64,000 nt of DNA from Taudactylus pleione (lineage: Eukaryota; Chordata; Amphibia; Anura; Myobatrachidae), in contig JAUIMM010000121.1 in assembly GCA_031769625.1 (NCBI GenBank), positions 13,636,001 through 13,700,000 on the forward strand, given 5' to 3'. The stretch's first letter is position 1, and each line of letters opens with the position of its first letter. The translations under genes and the position numbers were made by a program. Positions 53,006 through 62,702 of the stretch are shown in pieces. The notes beneath the pieces were generated by a model. The model saw nothing but the letters and a program-made list of their open reading frames with translations, ran no database searches and was not told where the DNA came from.

Positions 53006-54761
53006 TGGGACGGCCTCCCTCTGGGGGACCCCAGAGTGGGAGGGCGACTTCTTCAATTTGCCCAGTGCTGGCACAATACCACCACGGATGCCTGGGTTCG
53101 AGAACTGGTCTCCCAGGGGTACGCCCTGTCTTTTCGGCACAAACCGCCCCACCAGTTTTTCTGCACGAGTCCTTCTCAGGACAAAACCAAAGCTTTGCAG
53201 ATTCTGGAAGCTATAGAGTCCTTGCTGAAAGCAGGGGTCATTCTTCCCATTCCTCGATCACAATGAGGGACGGGGTACTACTCTACTCTGTTTCTGGTGC
53301 AGAAACCAAATGGTTCTCATCGCCCTATTCTCAATTTGAAGTCTCTGAACAAATTCCTCAGAGTTCCCAAATTCAGGATGGAAACGTTACGTTCCATCAT
53401 TCTGGCGATGGAATCTGGGGATTACATGGTGTCCCTGGATATCCAGGACGCCTACCTCCATGTTCCGACAGCACCTTCGCACCAGTGGTATCTGAGGTAT
53501 GCTATCCTTCAGCATCACTATCAGTTTCGGGCGCTACCCTTTGGCCTCTCCACGGCACCAAGGGTATTCACCAAAGTGATGGCGATCATGGCCGCACATC
53601 TTCGGAGCCAGAATGTACAGCTGCTGCCGTATCTAGATGACCTCCTTTTGCTGGCGAGCTCTCCGGAGGTACTGCTTCAACATCTCCACCTGACGATCGC
53701 TTGCCTGCAAGCGCACGGGTGGTTGATAAATTGGAGAAAGTCCTCCCTGATTCCATCACAGCGGATGGTTCATTTGGGAGCCCTGCTAGATTCTCGTCAG
53801 CAAAGGATCTTCCTGACTCCGGAAAAGGTCTCCTCCCTACAGCCGCGGATACACAGTTGCCTGAGCAGTTGTCACCTGTCGGTCCATTCGGCAATGAGAG
53901 TTCTGGGGTCCATGGTGTCTGCATTCGACGTGGTGGAATTTGCCCAGTTCCATTCCCGGCCCCTGCAGGGGCTGATTCTATCGGAATGGAACGGGTTACC
54001 TCACCGGATCCGCTCTCAGATGTTGTCCCCGGAGGTTCGGCAGTCTTTGGTTTGGTGGCTTCAGACAGCTCATCTGGTCGAGGGGCGCCCCTTTTGGATC
54101 CCAGACTGGGTCCTGCTCACAACAGAGGCCAGTCTCCGGGGTTGGGGGACAGTGTCAGGCTCGTTATCACTTCAGGGATGTTGGACTGCGGAAGAAGCAC
54201 TTCTCCCCATCAACATCCTGGAGCTGTGGGCTGTGTACAGGGCCTTGCAGTCGTCCGGCACCGCTCTTCAAGGAAAGGCGGTTCAGGTTCAATTCGACAA
54301 CGCCACCGCGGTGGCGTACATCAACCACCAGGGAGGTACTCACAGTCAGGCTGCAATGTCGGAGGTGTCTCGCATCCTTGCTTGGGCAGAGTGCCACATT
54401 ACAGCTCTCGGCGGTCTTCATCCCAGGAGTCCTCAATTGGGAGGCGGACTTCCTCAGCCGTCACGACGTGCATCCCGGGGAATGGTCGCTTCACCCAGAG
54501 GTGTTTCAGCTACTCGTGGACAGGTGGGGGCTGCCGGAGCTGAGCTTGATGGCTTCCCATCACAATCACAAGTTGCCCGTGTACGGGTCAAGGAAAAGAG
54601 ACACAGGTGCATGTCTGGTAGACACACTGTTGGTGAAATGGATGTTTCAACTGGCGTATCTGTGTCCTCCGATATCTCTGCTACCTCGGGTCCTGCGGAA
54701 ATTCAAGCAGGACGGTGACACGCTCATGCTGGTGGCTCCGGCGTGGCCCAGACGTCCTTGA
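53005..54761 (+). pseudogene. DIRS F reverse transcriptase-RNase H
   Basis: Best RT in the window apart from one stop: GGRLLQFAQCWHNTTTDAW, PSQDKTKALQ, a TGA at 53,264-53,266 (from CGA), then a frame open for 473 codons from 53,297: QKPNGSHRPILNLKSLNKFL, VSLDIQDAYLHV, LPFGLSTAPRVFTKVMA, YLDDLLLL (catalytic pair intact) and HGWLINWRKSSL. RNase H has LLTTEAS (the first Asp is Glu), INILELWAVYRAL and VQFDNATAVAYINHQGG (Ser to Phe next to the Asp). A shift near 54,400 leads to LNWEADFLSRHDVHPGEW and SLLPRVLRKFKQDGD, ending WPRRP and a stop. Confidence 0.9.
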
Positions 54762-55910
54762 TATGAGGAGCCTCTCCATCGACGCTCTGCACCTTCTTCC
54801 TCAGCATCAGGACCTATTGTCTCAAGGGCCCTGCCTTTACCCGGATCTGGGTCGGCTGTCTTTGATGGCGTGGTTCTTGAGACCAGCCGTCTTAAGGTCT
54901 CGGGGCTTCTCGGGTTCGGTTATTAGTACCATGCTCGGGGCACGCAAGCCTGCTTCTGCACAGATTTGCCACAGGGTGTGGCGCACTCACTTTCAGTGGT
55001 GTGAGTCCAGAAACTATGATCCTCAGGTGTTTCGAGTTTCTAGGATCTTGGAATTTCTTCAATCAGGTTTGGACCTAGGCTTACGCCTTGCCTCCCTGAA
55101 GGTTCATGTGTCCGCGCTGTCTGTGTGGTTCCAACGAAGGATAGCTACACTGCCTGATGTTCACACTTTTTTCCAAGGTGTTCTCCGAATCCAGCCTCCC
55201 TTCGTGCCTCCTGTGGCTCCTTGGGACTTGGCGGTGGTTCTCCGGGTCCTGCAGAGTCCTCCTTTTGAGCCTCTTGAGTCAGTGGAAATCAAGTGGTTGA
55301 CATTTAAAACTGTTTTTCTCCTGGCAATCGCTTCTGCCAGGAGGGTGTCAGAATTGGGGGCGCTTTCATGTCGCCCCCCTTTCTGATTTTTCACCAGGAC
55401 AGAGCGGTGCTTCGCACTCGTCCTGAGTTTTTGCCTAAAGTGGTTTCAAAGTACCACATCAATCAGGAACTTGTTGTGCCAGCTTTTCAGTCACCTGATC
55501 TTTCAGCTGGTGAGGCTTCTTTGGATGTAGTCCATGCTCTCAGAATTTATGTGGACTGGACTGCTTACGTTAGGAAGTCTGATTCATTGTTTGTCCTCTT
55601 TGGTTTTCACAGGAGGGGTTGGCCTGCCAACAAACACACGTTAGCCCGTTGGCTTTGTTCTGTTATTTGTGAGGCTTATGCAAAGGAAGGTTTACCTGTT
55701 CCAGCCTCTGTTAAGGCTCATTCCACTTGTTCTGTGGGTTCTTCTTGGGCTGCTAGACGTGGCGCCTCTGCTGTTCAGCTATGTAAGGCGGCCACCTGGT
55801 CTTCCATTCAGATGTTTTTGAGGTTCTATGCGTTTGACACCTTTGCCTCTCAGGATGAATCTTTCAGGCGCCGGGTTCTCCTGTCTGCACAGGAGTGTCC
55901 CTGCCCTTAG
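54715..55910 (+). pseudogene. DIRS F tyrosine recombinase (nearly intact)
   Basis: Frame -1 to RT-RNase H. LRSRGFSGSVISTML, ARKPASAQICHRVWRTHFQW, LDLGLRLASLKVHVSALSVW, IQPPFVPPVAPWDL and FLLAIASARRVSELGALSC (catalytic Arg) are open to a TGA at 55,384-55,386 caused by a single-base change in a C/T run. The next frame continues FHQDRAVLRTRPEFLPKVV, FGFHRRGWPANKHTLARW, KAHSTCSVGSSWAARRG (the box II Arg is now Cys) and FLRFYAFDTFASQD (Tyr kept). The stop is TAG 55,908-55,910. The Cys change would be expected to abolish catalysis. Confidence 0.88.
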
Positions 55911-55929
55911 TTGAACTTCTTTGGGACAT

Positions 55930-56036
55930 CCCCAAGGTCAACCCTGTGGACCCCCTATGGACACTGAAGTAGAAAACAAGAACTTACCTTTGTTATCTCT
56001 GTTTCTACGGTCCATAGGGTCCACAGGGCACCCGCC
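55930..56036 (+). repeat. Internal complementary region of DIRS F (with small deletion)
   Basis: Left half normal. The centre lacks GAGATATGGT, reading GAAAACAAGAACTTACC, and the right half has lost the AAG of ACGAAGTCC. Confidence 0.85.
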
Positions 56037-56176
56037 CTGATGCACCTGGCTTCATATGGGCTGTGTCTCTGGTCATTGGTTTTCCGTCTCCCATTTCTGT
56101 GAGTATGGTTTCTTGTGTGTTCCAGTCTTCCTTCTTCTCTCTGTTTAGTCTCCTCCTCCGGCCTTGGCTGCTTACC

Positions 56177-56364
56177 AACTGAGGTGCCTGTGGATCGGGG
56201 GTGGGGTATAGAGGAGGCTGGACCCAAGTGCATCCTGGGAGAAGCAAAAGCTTTAACCGCGTTGTCCCCTTGAATCCAGATCCAGCTATACCCCAAGGTC
56301 AACCCTGTGGACCCTATGGACTTGAAACAGAGAAAACAAAGGTAAGTTCTTACCATATCTCTTG
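56177..56364 (+). repeat. 3' inverted terminal repeat of DIRS F
   Basis: AACTGAGGTGCCTGTGGATC to CTATGGACTTGAAACAGAG plus the outer extension ending CATATCTCTTG. Confidence 0.88.
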
Positions 56365-56371
56365 TTTTACT

Positions 56372-57470
56372 TTGGTGCGGAACCTGATGGATAGGCTGCA
56401 GGGGGATGCACCCCTTAGACTGGCTAAAAGACCATTGCTGTCATCCCAGTCTACACAATATAATGACAATGACATGACGTCTGATGACGGGGAAGTTCCA
56501 GATATGTCTGACTCCGAGCCCTCTACACGAGAGCTGTAGCCAAAGTCTAAAATATATATTCCGGGTCTGATACGGGCTGTACGTTCGGTCTTGGTTATAG
56601 AGGAGGATGAACCTCCAGCTCCCAAGTCCAAACATGCCCTATTCAAGGAGATAAAGAAAATATGGCAGCGGTAACCTTTATCTGATCATCTGGTAGGTGG
56701 CATGGAAATCACCTGGAAAGCATTACCAGCCTCAAAGATGCCTGGCTTATACATATTCCTTTGCTGAGGATTATTTTGCCAAATGGGAAACTTCCCCAGT
56801 GGTGGATTCTAATGTGACGCGCTTAGTAAAAAGTGTGACTCTACCTATGCCATTCATGTCTTCCTTAAAGGATACTACGTATAGGAAGGTGGAGGTTTGT
56901 TTGAAGTCCATATATTCTCTTTCAGGGGCAGCTTCCAGGCTGGCCATGGCTATCTGCTGGATAGCCAGAGCTATGGAGTTCTGGGCAGACTCTCTTGAGG
57001 AGTCCTTTTCTTTGGAAGCTACCAGTGAGCAAGTGACTCTAGTGTGCAACCTCTGAGATTCAGCTACATATATTAACGAGGCTGCTTTGGATGTCAGCTG
57101 CTTAACCTCCAGGATTTCGGCTGTGGCGATTTCAGCTCGCCGCTCCCTGTGGCTACGCTCTTGGAGAGCGGATGTGGACTCTAAGAAAGGTTTAGAGTGT
57201 TTGCCTTATAATAGTCAAGTCTTATTTGGTCCTGACTTAGATAAGATTGTAGATATGTTTGCAGCAGCTAAGTCTGCATGTCTGCCTTCTGCTCTTGCTC
57301 CCTCTGGGTCCCAGACCTCTCCTTTCGGCCCTATCAGCCCCAAGGTAAGCCTAAAGGTCGGTCTTTTTCCTAGCCCATCAGCCCCAAAAAGACTGCCAAG
57401 CCCAAGAAGCAAGCTTGGAGTGCGAGGCGTCCGGCTACCAAGCCTGATGACAAGTCCCGACGGGACGGGC
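56372..57470 (+). pseudogene. DIRS G Gag, N-terminus missing
   Basis: VRNLMDRLQGDAPLRLAKRP starts within the region upstream of the acidic stretch DDGEVPDMSDSEPS. A TAG follows, then KIYIPGLIRAVRSVLVIEED. A shift near 56,650 disrupts LSDHLV. YSFAEDYFAKWETSP, NVTRLVKSVTLPMP, VEVCLKSIYSLSGAASRLAM and, after a stop at 57,054, SARRSLWLRSWRADVDSKKG and GPDLDKIVDMFAAAKSAC. A shift near 57,340 places the tail in the RT frame, so Gag C-terminus and RT N-terminus are joined in one open frame here (57,087-57,614). Confidence 0.8.
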
Positions 57471-59265
57471 CTCCCCTTGGGGGATCCCAGGGTAGGAGGC
57501 CGACTTCTTCAGTTCGCCCAGTGCTGGTATCAGACTACCACAGACACCAGGGTAAGAGAAGTGACCATCAGTTTTTCTGCACAGGCCTTCAGTCAGACAC
57601 GGACAAGTCCTTAGAAATACAGAAGGCAGTAAAATCCTTGCTTGAAGCAGGGGTCATCGTACCTGTCCCGTTACCCCAGAGGGGATCGGGTTATTATCCC
57701 AATCTCTTTCTGGTTCAGAAACCAAACGGATCCTATCAGCCTATCTTCAATCTCAAGTCCTTGAACAAGTTCCTCAGGGTACCTCGTTTCAGGATGAAAA
57801 CCCTACGCTCAATTATACTGGCTTTGGAACCTGGGGATTTTATGGTGTCACTGGATATTCAGTATGCATACGTGCATATTCCGATTGCGTCGTCTCACCA
57901 GCGTTTCCTCAGGTTTGCTGTACTACAACAACATTTGCAGTTTCGTGCTCTACCATTTGGCCTCTCTACTGCACCTTGGGTGTTTACCAAAATTATGGCG
58001 GTAATGTCAGCCCATCTGCGGCTGCAGGGGGTCCACCTGTTACCTGACCTGGATGAACTTTACTGTTGGCAAGATCTCCAGAGGTACTTCACCACCATCT
58101 ACAGCTCATGATTTCGGTGCTTCAGGCTCATGGGTGATTGATCAATTGGATGAAGTCCTCCTTGACTCCATCCCAGAGGATGCTCCATCTGGGAGCTCTA
58201 TTGGATACAAAGTATTTTTCTGACAGCAGAAAAGATCTCCACTTTGCAGACGTGATTACGCAGGTGCCTCCACAGTCGCCGAGTGTCCATCCACTTAGCA
58301 ATGCAGTTACTGGGATCCATGGTATCGACTTTCGACATGGTGGAATATGCCCAGTTTCATTTCCGGCCACTGCAAAAATTGATCCTCTCCAGTTGGGACA
58401 GATTATCCCATCGGATAAAGGCACAAATGATGGTGCTCTCTCCGGAGGAGCATCTGTCTCTTGCTTGGTGGCTGCAGACAGATCGCCTCACCAAGGGGTT
58501 CCCCTTTTGGATTCCGGACCCAGTCTCCAGTGTTGTGGCGCAGTGATGGGTCCACACTCGTTTCAGGGCCCTGCAACAAACCAGACATACTTCACGGAAA
58601 GCCCATGCAGGTTCAGTCAGACAATGCCAGGACTGTGGCTTACATTAACCATCAAGGAGGAACTCGAAGCCAGGTGGCAATGACAGAGGTGTCACACATT
58701 CTGACATGGGCAGAAGGCCCTTTCCCAGCCATATCGGCAGTGTTCATTCCAGGAGTTCCTAATTGGGAAGCGGACTTCCTCAGCCGTCACGACGTGCATC
58801 CTGGGGAATGGTCTCTTCACCAAGAGGTGTTTCAGCTCCTAGTGGACAAGTGGGGCCTTCCAGACATGGACCTCATGGCCTCCTGACACAATCACAAACT
58901 GCCAGTGTACAGGTCCAGTACAAGAGATGCCATGGCTCTCCTGGTAGACGTGCTGTCAGTCAAGTGGACCTTCCAGTTTGCGTACCTATTTCCCCCTGTC
59001 TCCCTTCTTCCTCGAGTATTTCGGAAGTTCAAACAAAAAGGAGGCACTGTCCTGCTGGTGGCTCCAGTGTGGCCCAGACGTCACTGGTACTCAGATCTCC
59101 AGAGTCTCTTCGTCGACACTTCGTTGCTGTTGCCTCAACGTCCGGACCTGTTGTATTGGTACTTGCCTTTATCCAGACCTGGGTCATCTGTCTTTGACGG
59201 TGTGGCTCTTGAGACATCCCTCCTAAAGTCCAAGGGTTTTTCCGGCTCTGTGGTTAAGACCATGT
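57455..59265 (+). pseudogene. DIRS G reverse transcriptase-RNase H (decayed)
   Basis: VGGRLLQFAQCWYQTTTD, then LVQKPNGSYQPIFNLKSLNK, FRMKTLRSIILALEPGDFMV, SLDIQYAYVHI (motif A Asp kept) and LPFGLSTAPWVFTKIMA. Motif C is ruined (DLDELYCW). RNase H pieces are in several frames: the first Asp block is deleted near 58,525 (PDPVSSVVAQ for LLTTDAS), while VQSDNARTVAYINHQGGT and VPNWEADFLSRHDVHPGEW survive. The tail TFQFAYLFPPVSLLPRVFRK is followed by LLVAPVWPRRHWYSDLQS. No activity is possible. Confidence 0.82.
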
Positions 59266-60202
59266 AAACCAGCCTTTGCCAGGATTTACCACAGGGTGCG
59301 GCATACCTACTTTCAATGGTGTCGTCCCAAAGGTTATGATCCCCAGGTGTTTCAGATATCCAGAGTTTTTGACTTTCCTGCAGGCAGGTTTGGATCTTGG
59401 TCTCCACCTTGCATCACTGAAGGTGCATTCTCTGCTCTGTCAGTGTGGTTCCAACGAAGGATTGCTCCTATTCCTGATAGCCGCACTTTCCTACAAGGTG
59501 TCCTTCGCATTCAGCCTCCCTTTGTCCCTCCTGTAGCGCCTTGGGATTTGGCTGCTGTCCTTAGGGCCCTCCATTTGAACCCCTGGTCTCAAAGTGTATC
59601 TCAAATGGCTTACAGCAAAGACTTTTTCTTATGGCTATAGCTTCTGCCAGAAGGGTGTCAGACTTATCGTTCGCCATTTCTAGTTTTTCACCAGGCCAGG
59701 GCGGGGCTTCGGACTCACCCTGGGTTCCTTCCTAAGGTGGTTTCTAGTTTCCACATTAATGAAGAAATTATTGTACCGGCCTTTTAATCCTCCAGACCTC
59801 TTGGCAGGTGAGACTTCATTGGATGTGGTACGTGCCCTCCGGATTTATGTGGACCGTACCAGTTCCCTTCAGAAGTCGGACACCTTGTTCGTACTTATGT
59901 ATTCCACAAGAAGGGATGGCCAGTCAATAAGCAAACTTTGGCTAGGTGGTTTCGCATGGCGATCTCTGAGGCTTACACTTCTGAGGTCCTTCCAGTTCTG
60001 CCCTCTGTTACTGCTCATTCTACTCAGTCTGTCGGTCCTTCGTGGGCAGCTCGCCGTGACGCCTCAGTTGTTCAGCTTTGTAATGCGGCCATGTGGTCTT
60101 GACCAGACCTTTCTGAGGTATTATGCATTTGATCCCTTTTCTCGGTGGATGCTTACTTTGGACAGCGGATTCTCCTCTGCACAGGAGCCTCCCCACCCTT
60201 GA
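59170..60202 (+). pseudogene. DIRS G tyrosine recombinase (decayed)
   Basis: SSVFDGVALETSLLKSKGFS, then a TAA at 59,265-59,267. RIYHRVRHTYFQW-like sequence at 59,285, LDLGLHLASLKV and IQPPFVPPVAPWDLAAVLRA. The ASARRVSDL block near 59,640-59,670 is in a different frame. AHSTQSVGPSWAARRDASVV has Gln for the box II Arg, the same change as in E. FLRYYAFDPF keeps the Tyr. The stop is TGA 60,200-60,202. Confidence 0.8.
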
Positions 60203-60220
60203 AGGGACTGCTTTGGGACA

Positions 60221-60335
60221 TCCCCAAGGTCTCCCTGTGGAGCCTATGTACCCTGTCATAGAAAATGAGAAATATGGTAAGAACTTACCTTTGTTATCTC
60301 ACTTTCTATGAAGTCTATAGGGTCCACAGGACACA
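60221..60335 (+). repeat. Internal complementary region of DIRS G
   Basis: CCCCAAGGTCTCCCTGTGG, then GAAATATGGTAAGAACTTACC, then CTTTCTATGAAGTC. The left half is degenerate (CCCTGTCATAGAAAA). Confidence 0.82.
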
Positions 60336-60420
60336 CACCCTGACGCACCTGGGCTTCGCTCTGGTCACCGGTTTTCTGTCTCCTGTGTGAGAATCTTCCT
60401 CCGGCCTTTGGCTTGCTATG

Positions 60421-60604
60421 AAACTGAGGTGCCTCTGGCCCGGGGCGGGGTATAGAGGGAGACCCAGTGCATCCTGGGAGAAAAATTTAACTGCGTAAGG
60501 TGCCCGGATGATTTTGCCATCACCTATACCCCAAGGTCTCCCTGTGGATCCTATGGACTTCGTGGAAAGAGAGATAACAAAGGTAAGTTCTTACCATATC
60601 TCTA
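60421..60604 (+). repeat. 3' inverted terminal repeat of DIRS G
   Basis: AAACTGAGGTGCCTCTGGCC to CTTCGTGGAAAG plus the outer extension ending CTTACCATATCTCT. Confidence 0.85.
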
Positions 60605-60611
60605 ATTTTTT

Positions 60612-61160
60612 CCTCAGGAGTCCAACGTCCTTACACTACATGCTGTAGCAGATAAACTTGTGTTTGTTCCAGTTGTACATAGTAATATAGAGGCAGTTTT
60701 CTGCAACTGTACTTCAGTATATCCCACTAATTTCTCATTTGCCATCTTGCCCATAGAACTGTGTTTGAAGTTGATGACCACACGCTCAGGAGAGAAAGTC
60801 CTATGCAAAGTAGGATCTTATAACTAATGTGTATTACAGCTGCATCTTTCGGCATCTCTCTTCTGAGAGTGTAATTGCGTGTTTTAGAGTATCTGCCTGT
60901 ACTCAGAAATTGTATCTGCTGTACTGGTAATAGTTTACTTATTTTTCCCAGTTTAGGATCCAGCCATTGAATTGTAGGAATTTTATTGTCCGGTCTAATT
61001 GGTCTTGTACTATTTCTTCTGATTTCCCAGAGACCAGTATATCATCGTTGTATGGTCAGAGCGATTATTTCTTGTTTCCTTATATGAGCCATGAGGTCAC
61101 AAGAACTTTTGTGAATGTCCTTGGTGAAGTTGCCAAATCAAATGGTAGGCATGTAAACTG
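60612..61160 (-). pseudogene. Old antisense DIRS (family 2): RT palm piece
   Basis: Minus strand from 61,160: LPFDLATSPRTFTKVLVTSW, a stop region, then YNDDILVSG (motif C, YxDD intact) and LQFNGWILNWEK. These match LPFGLSTAPRVFTKVMA, YLDDLLLLA and LQAHGWLINWKK of the younger copies. The RT continues upstream at 62,483, split by PLE 3. Towards 60,612 it decays into RT-RNase H connection sequence. Confidence 0.82.
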
Positions 61161-61687
61161 AAGTCAACATATAACATACAATATCACCAAAAAATGATCC
61201 ACAGGCGCTAAAACCAACTTCTAAAGGTATTGATGATGTTCTTCACATTAGGACCCTTCCTCTTTGAAGTCCAATATCTTGTTACTCTCAAATGAAAAAA
61301 AAAAAAAAAAAACATACATAGGGTAATACAGTATAGTCAGGTTCTGTTCAATAGCAATTTACATAATAGTTGTTGCTCCCTACCAGAAAAACTACCGATG
61401 GGGTAGACATATGAGCCTTTGGGGGTTCACTGGCCTCCCAATCACAGATGGTACTAATCAGTATTTATCATCGAAAACAACTCTGGTACATATGAATAAA
61501 AGAGCTTTATGTAGTGTAATACAATTTTTTTATTTAAACAGTATACATGAAAACATTTAAGGGGAATAGGATGGCCTCTCGCCAGATGTTGTGGTCCACT
61601 TTATAAAAGGAGACTATAAGAGCAATACAGGCATCCCCAGATACTAACTCCAAAGTCTTTGGTGAAGTGCCAGCAGGTCCCCGCCCT

Positions 61688-61746
61688 AGCCTCCAATCCA
61701 ACGCGTTTTGATAGGATATTTATCTTTCTCAAGACATATGGAGGCT
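61688..61746 (-). ncRNA. Hammerhead-like ribozyme motif, PLE 3
   Basis: Minus strand: AGCCTCC, a 7-base bulge ATATGTC, TTGAGAA, an extra A, stem II GATA-AATATCC-TATC, AAAAC (G12 changed to A), GCGTT, then GGAGGCT pairing perfectly with AGCCTCC. Core positions 3 and 8 are U and A. The cleavage triplet is altered (GGA for GTC), so it is probably inactive now. Confidence 0.42.
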
Positions 61747-62314
61747 CCTACCCTGCTGGGTATAAATACTATAATTCCTCCCTAATTCAACCTAATTCCA
61801 GACATGGATAATCCTAACCATTAAAGCCCATGTTCCACAATGTCCTATATCGTCCACTCCGGGTTTCTGCTTTGACCCTCGTAATTAGGGATCTTTTTTC
61901 TAGATGCACGGGTCCAAACTTACGGCACCTGCTAGAAGTAGGTCTCTTGTGTGTGTCACCCAGACCTTCTCCGTTTGCGTGCTCTGGGTGCAGTAATCAC
62001 CTCCTCACTAGACTTCGGGGAGTGAACTTTTACCCAATGCACATCCCTGATTGCGGTCACGTGTTTCCGGTTTTGTCAAATAGATACTGCAATTCCCTTA
62101 GCGTCCTCAATATATGTGGCCGCCATTTTGTAGTGGTTTTGATATATATTGGTTCCATCTTCATAAAAGAACAGAAAACAGAAAATTAAATAGTCCATCT
62201 TAAAACCAAATAATCAGTTATCATAAATCTTAATATATGTGTATAAAATTAACATATATAAAGTTCCATAAAAAGCAAGAAACTACCAGAAAATATTTTA
62301 ACCTCTCAAAAATC

Positions 62315-62482
62315 TCATAAAGACCATTTGACCTCAAAGAGACCAGTAGGTATTAAGGTTTTATAATTAAATATAGAATGCATCACACTTTTGTCCAATT
62401 TTTCATTGGTATTATTTGATCTTATTCCTGAGGTAATTTTCTTAAGACTATAAATATTCATAATACATCTAATGTCACTTTG
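62315..62482 (-). pseudogene. PLE 3 endonuclease C-terminal tail
   Basis: Minus strand: IRCIMNIYSLKKITSGIRSN, then NEKLDKSVMHSIFNYKTLIP and TGLFEVKWSL before a stop. The TLxPTGL pattern matches the end of PLE proteins (LQTLSPDGLNEAL in PLE 1). Short and diverged, so the call leans on its position next to the hammerhead-like motif and the target duplication. Confidence 0.55.
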
Positions 62483-62702
62483 GTAAACTGGAAGTGATTG
62501 TCTAGGACACAAAAATGCAGGTAGCGCTGGCATAGGCAGCTGACTAGCACATGGAGGTAGGCATCCTTCAAATCTGTCGAAGCTAGAAAGACTTCTTTGC
62601 TTATGCCTGCTAAAATTGCTTTTAGAGTGTCCATGCAAAATTGCTTTATTTGGACAATTTCCAGTTTCAATAATATTCTGAAATCCCTAAAGATTTATTT
62701 AT
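62483..62702 (-). pseudogene. Old antisense DIRS (family 2): RT fingers piece
   Basis: Minus strand: KQFCMDTLKAILAGISKEVF, LASTDLKDAYLHV (motif A, Asp kept) and CQRYLHFCVLDNHFQFT. It corresponds to FRMETLRSIILAMEPGDYMV, SLDIQDAYLHV and LRFAILHNHYQF. The next residues (LPFDLATSP) lie at 61,160, so removal of PLE 3 restores the order. Upstream of 62,702 the match stops abruptly. Confidence 0.85.

Larger units (their letters stand above)
51361..56366 (+). mobile_element. DIRS element F (internal deletions)
   Basis: 5-kb copy of the C/D type. The left repeat is cut short after CACCATGCAGTTAAAAG. The N-terminal half of gag is deleted around 52,265, where the leader GGGTCACATACAGTGTG joins directly to mid-gag. 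RT-RNase H, recombinase, ICR and 3' repeat are present. Confidence 0.9.
56367..60604 (+). mobile_element. DIRS element G, 5'-truncated
   Basis: Begins abruptly inside gag, directly after the right end of F. It is of the more diverged E-like type. Gag, RT, RNase H, recombinase, ICR and 3' repeat follow. Heavily decayed. Confidence 0.88.
61161..62482 (-). mobile_element. Penelope-like element 3, 5'-truncated
   Basis: Inserted in the old RT with GTAAACTG at both sides (61,153-61,160 and 62,483-62,490). It encodes only a PLE C-terminal tail, followed by a 3' region with a hammerhead-like motif. The minus-strand 3' end resembles PLE 1 (TTAGCGCC here, GGCGCTAGG there, then a T-run). Confidence 0.75.

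Noticed and set aside
51361..60604. F and G as one element
   Set aside because: F has its own right end at 56,364, and G has a second full set of RT, recombinase, ICR and right end with more divergent sequence.
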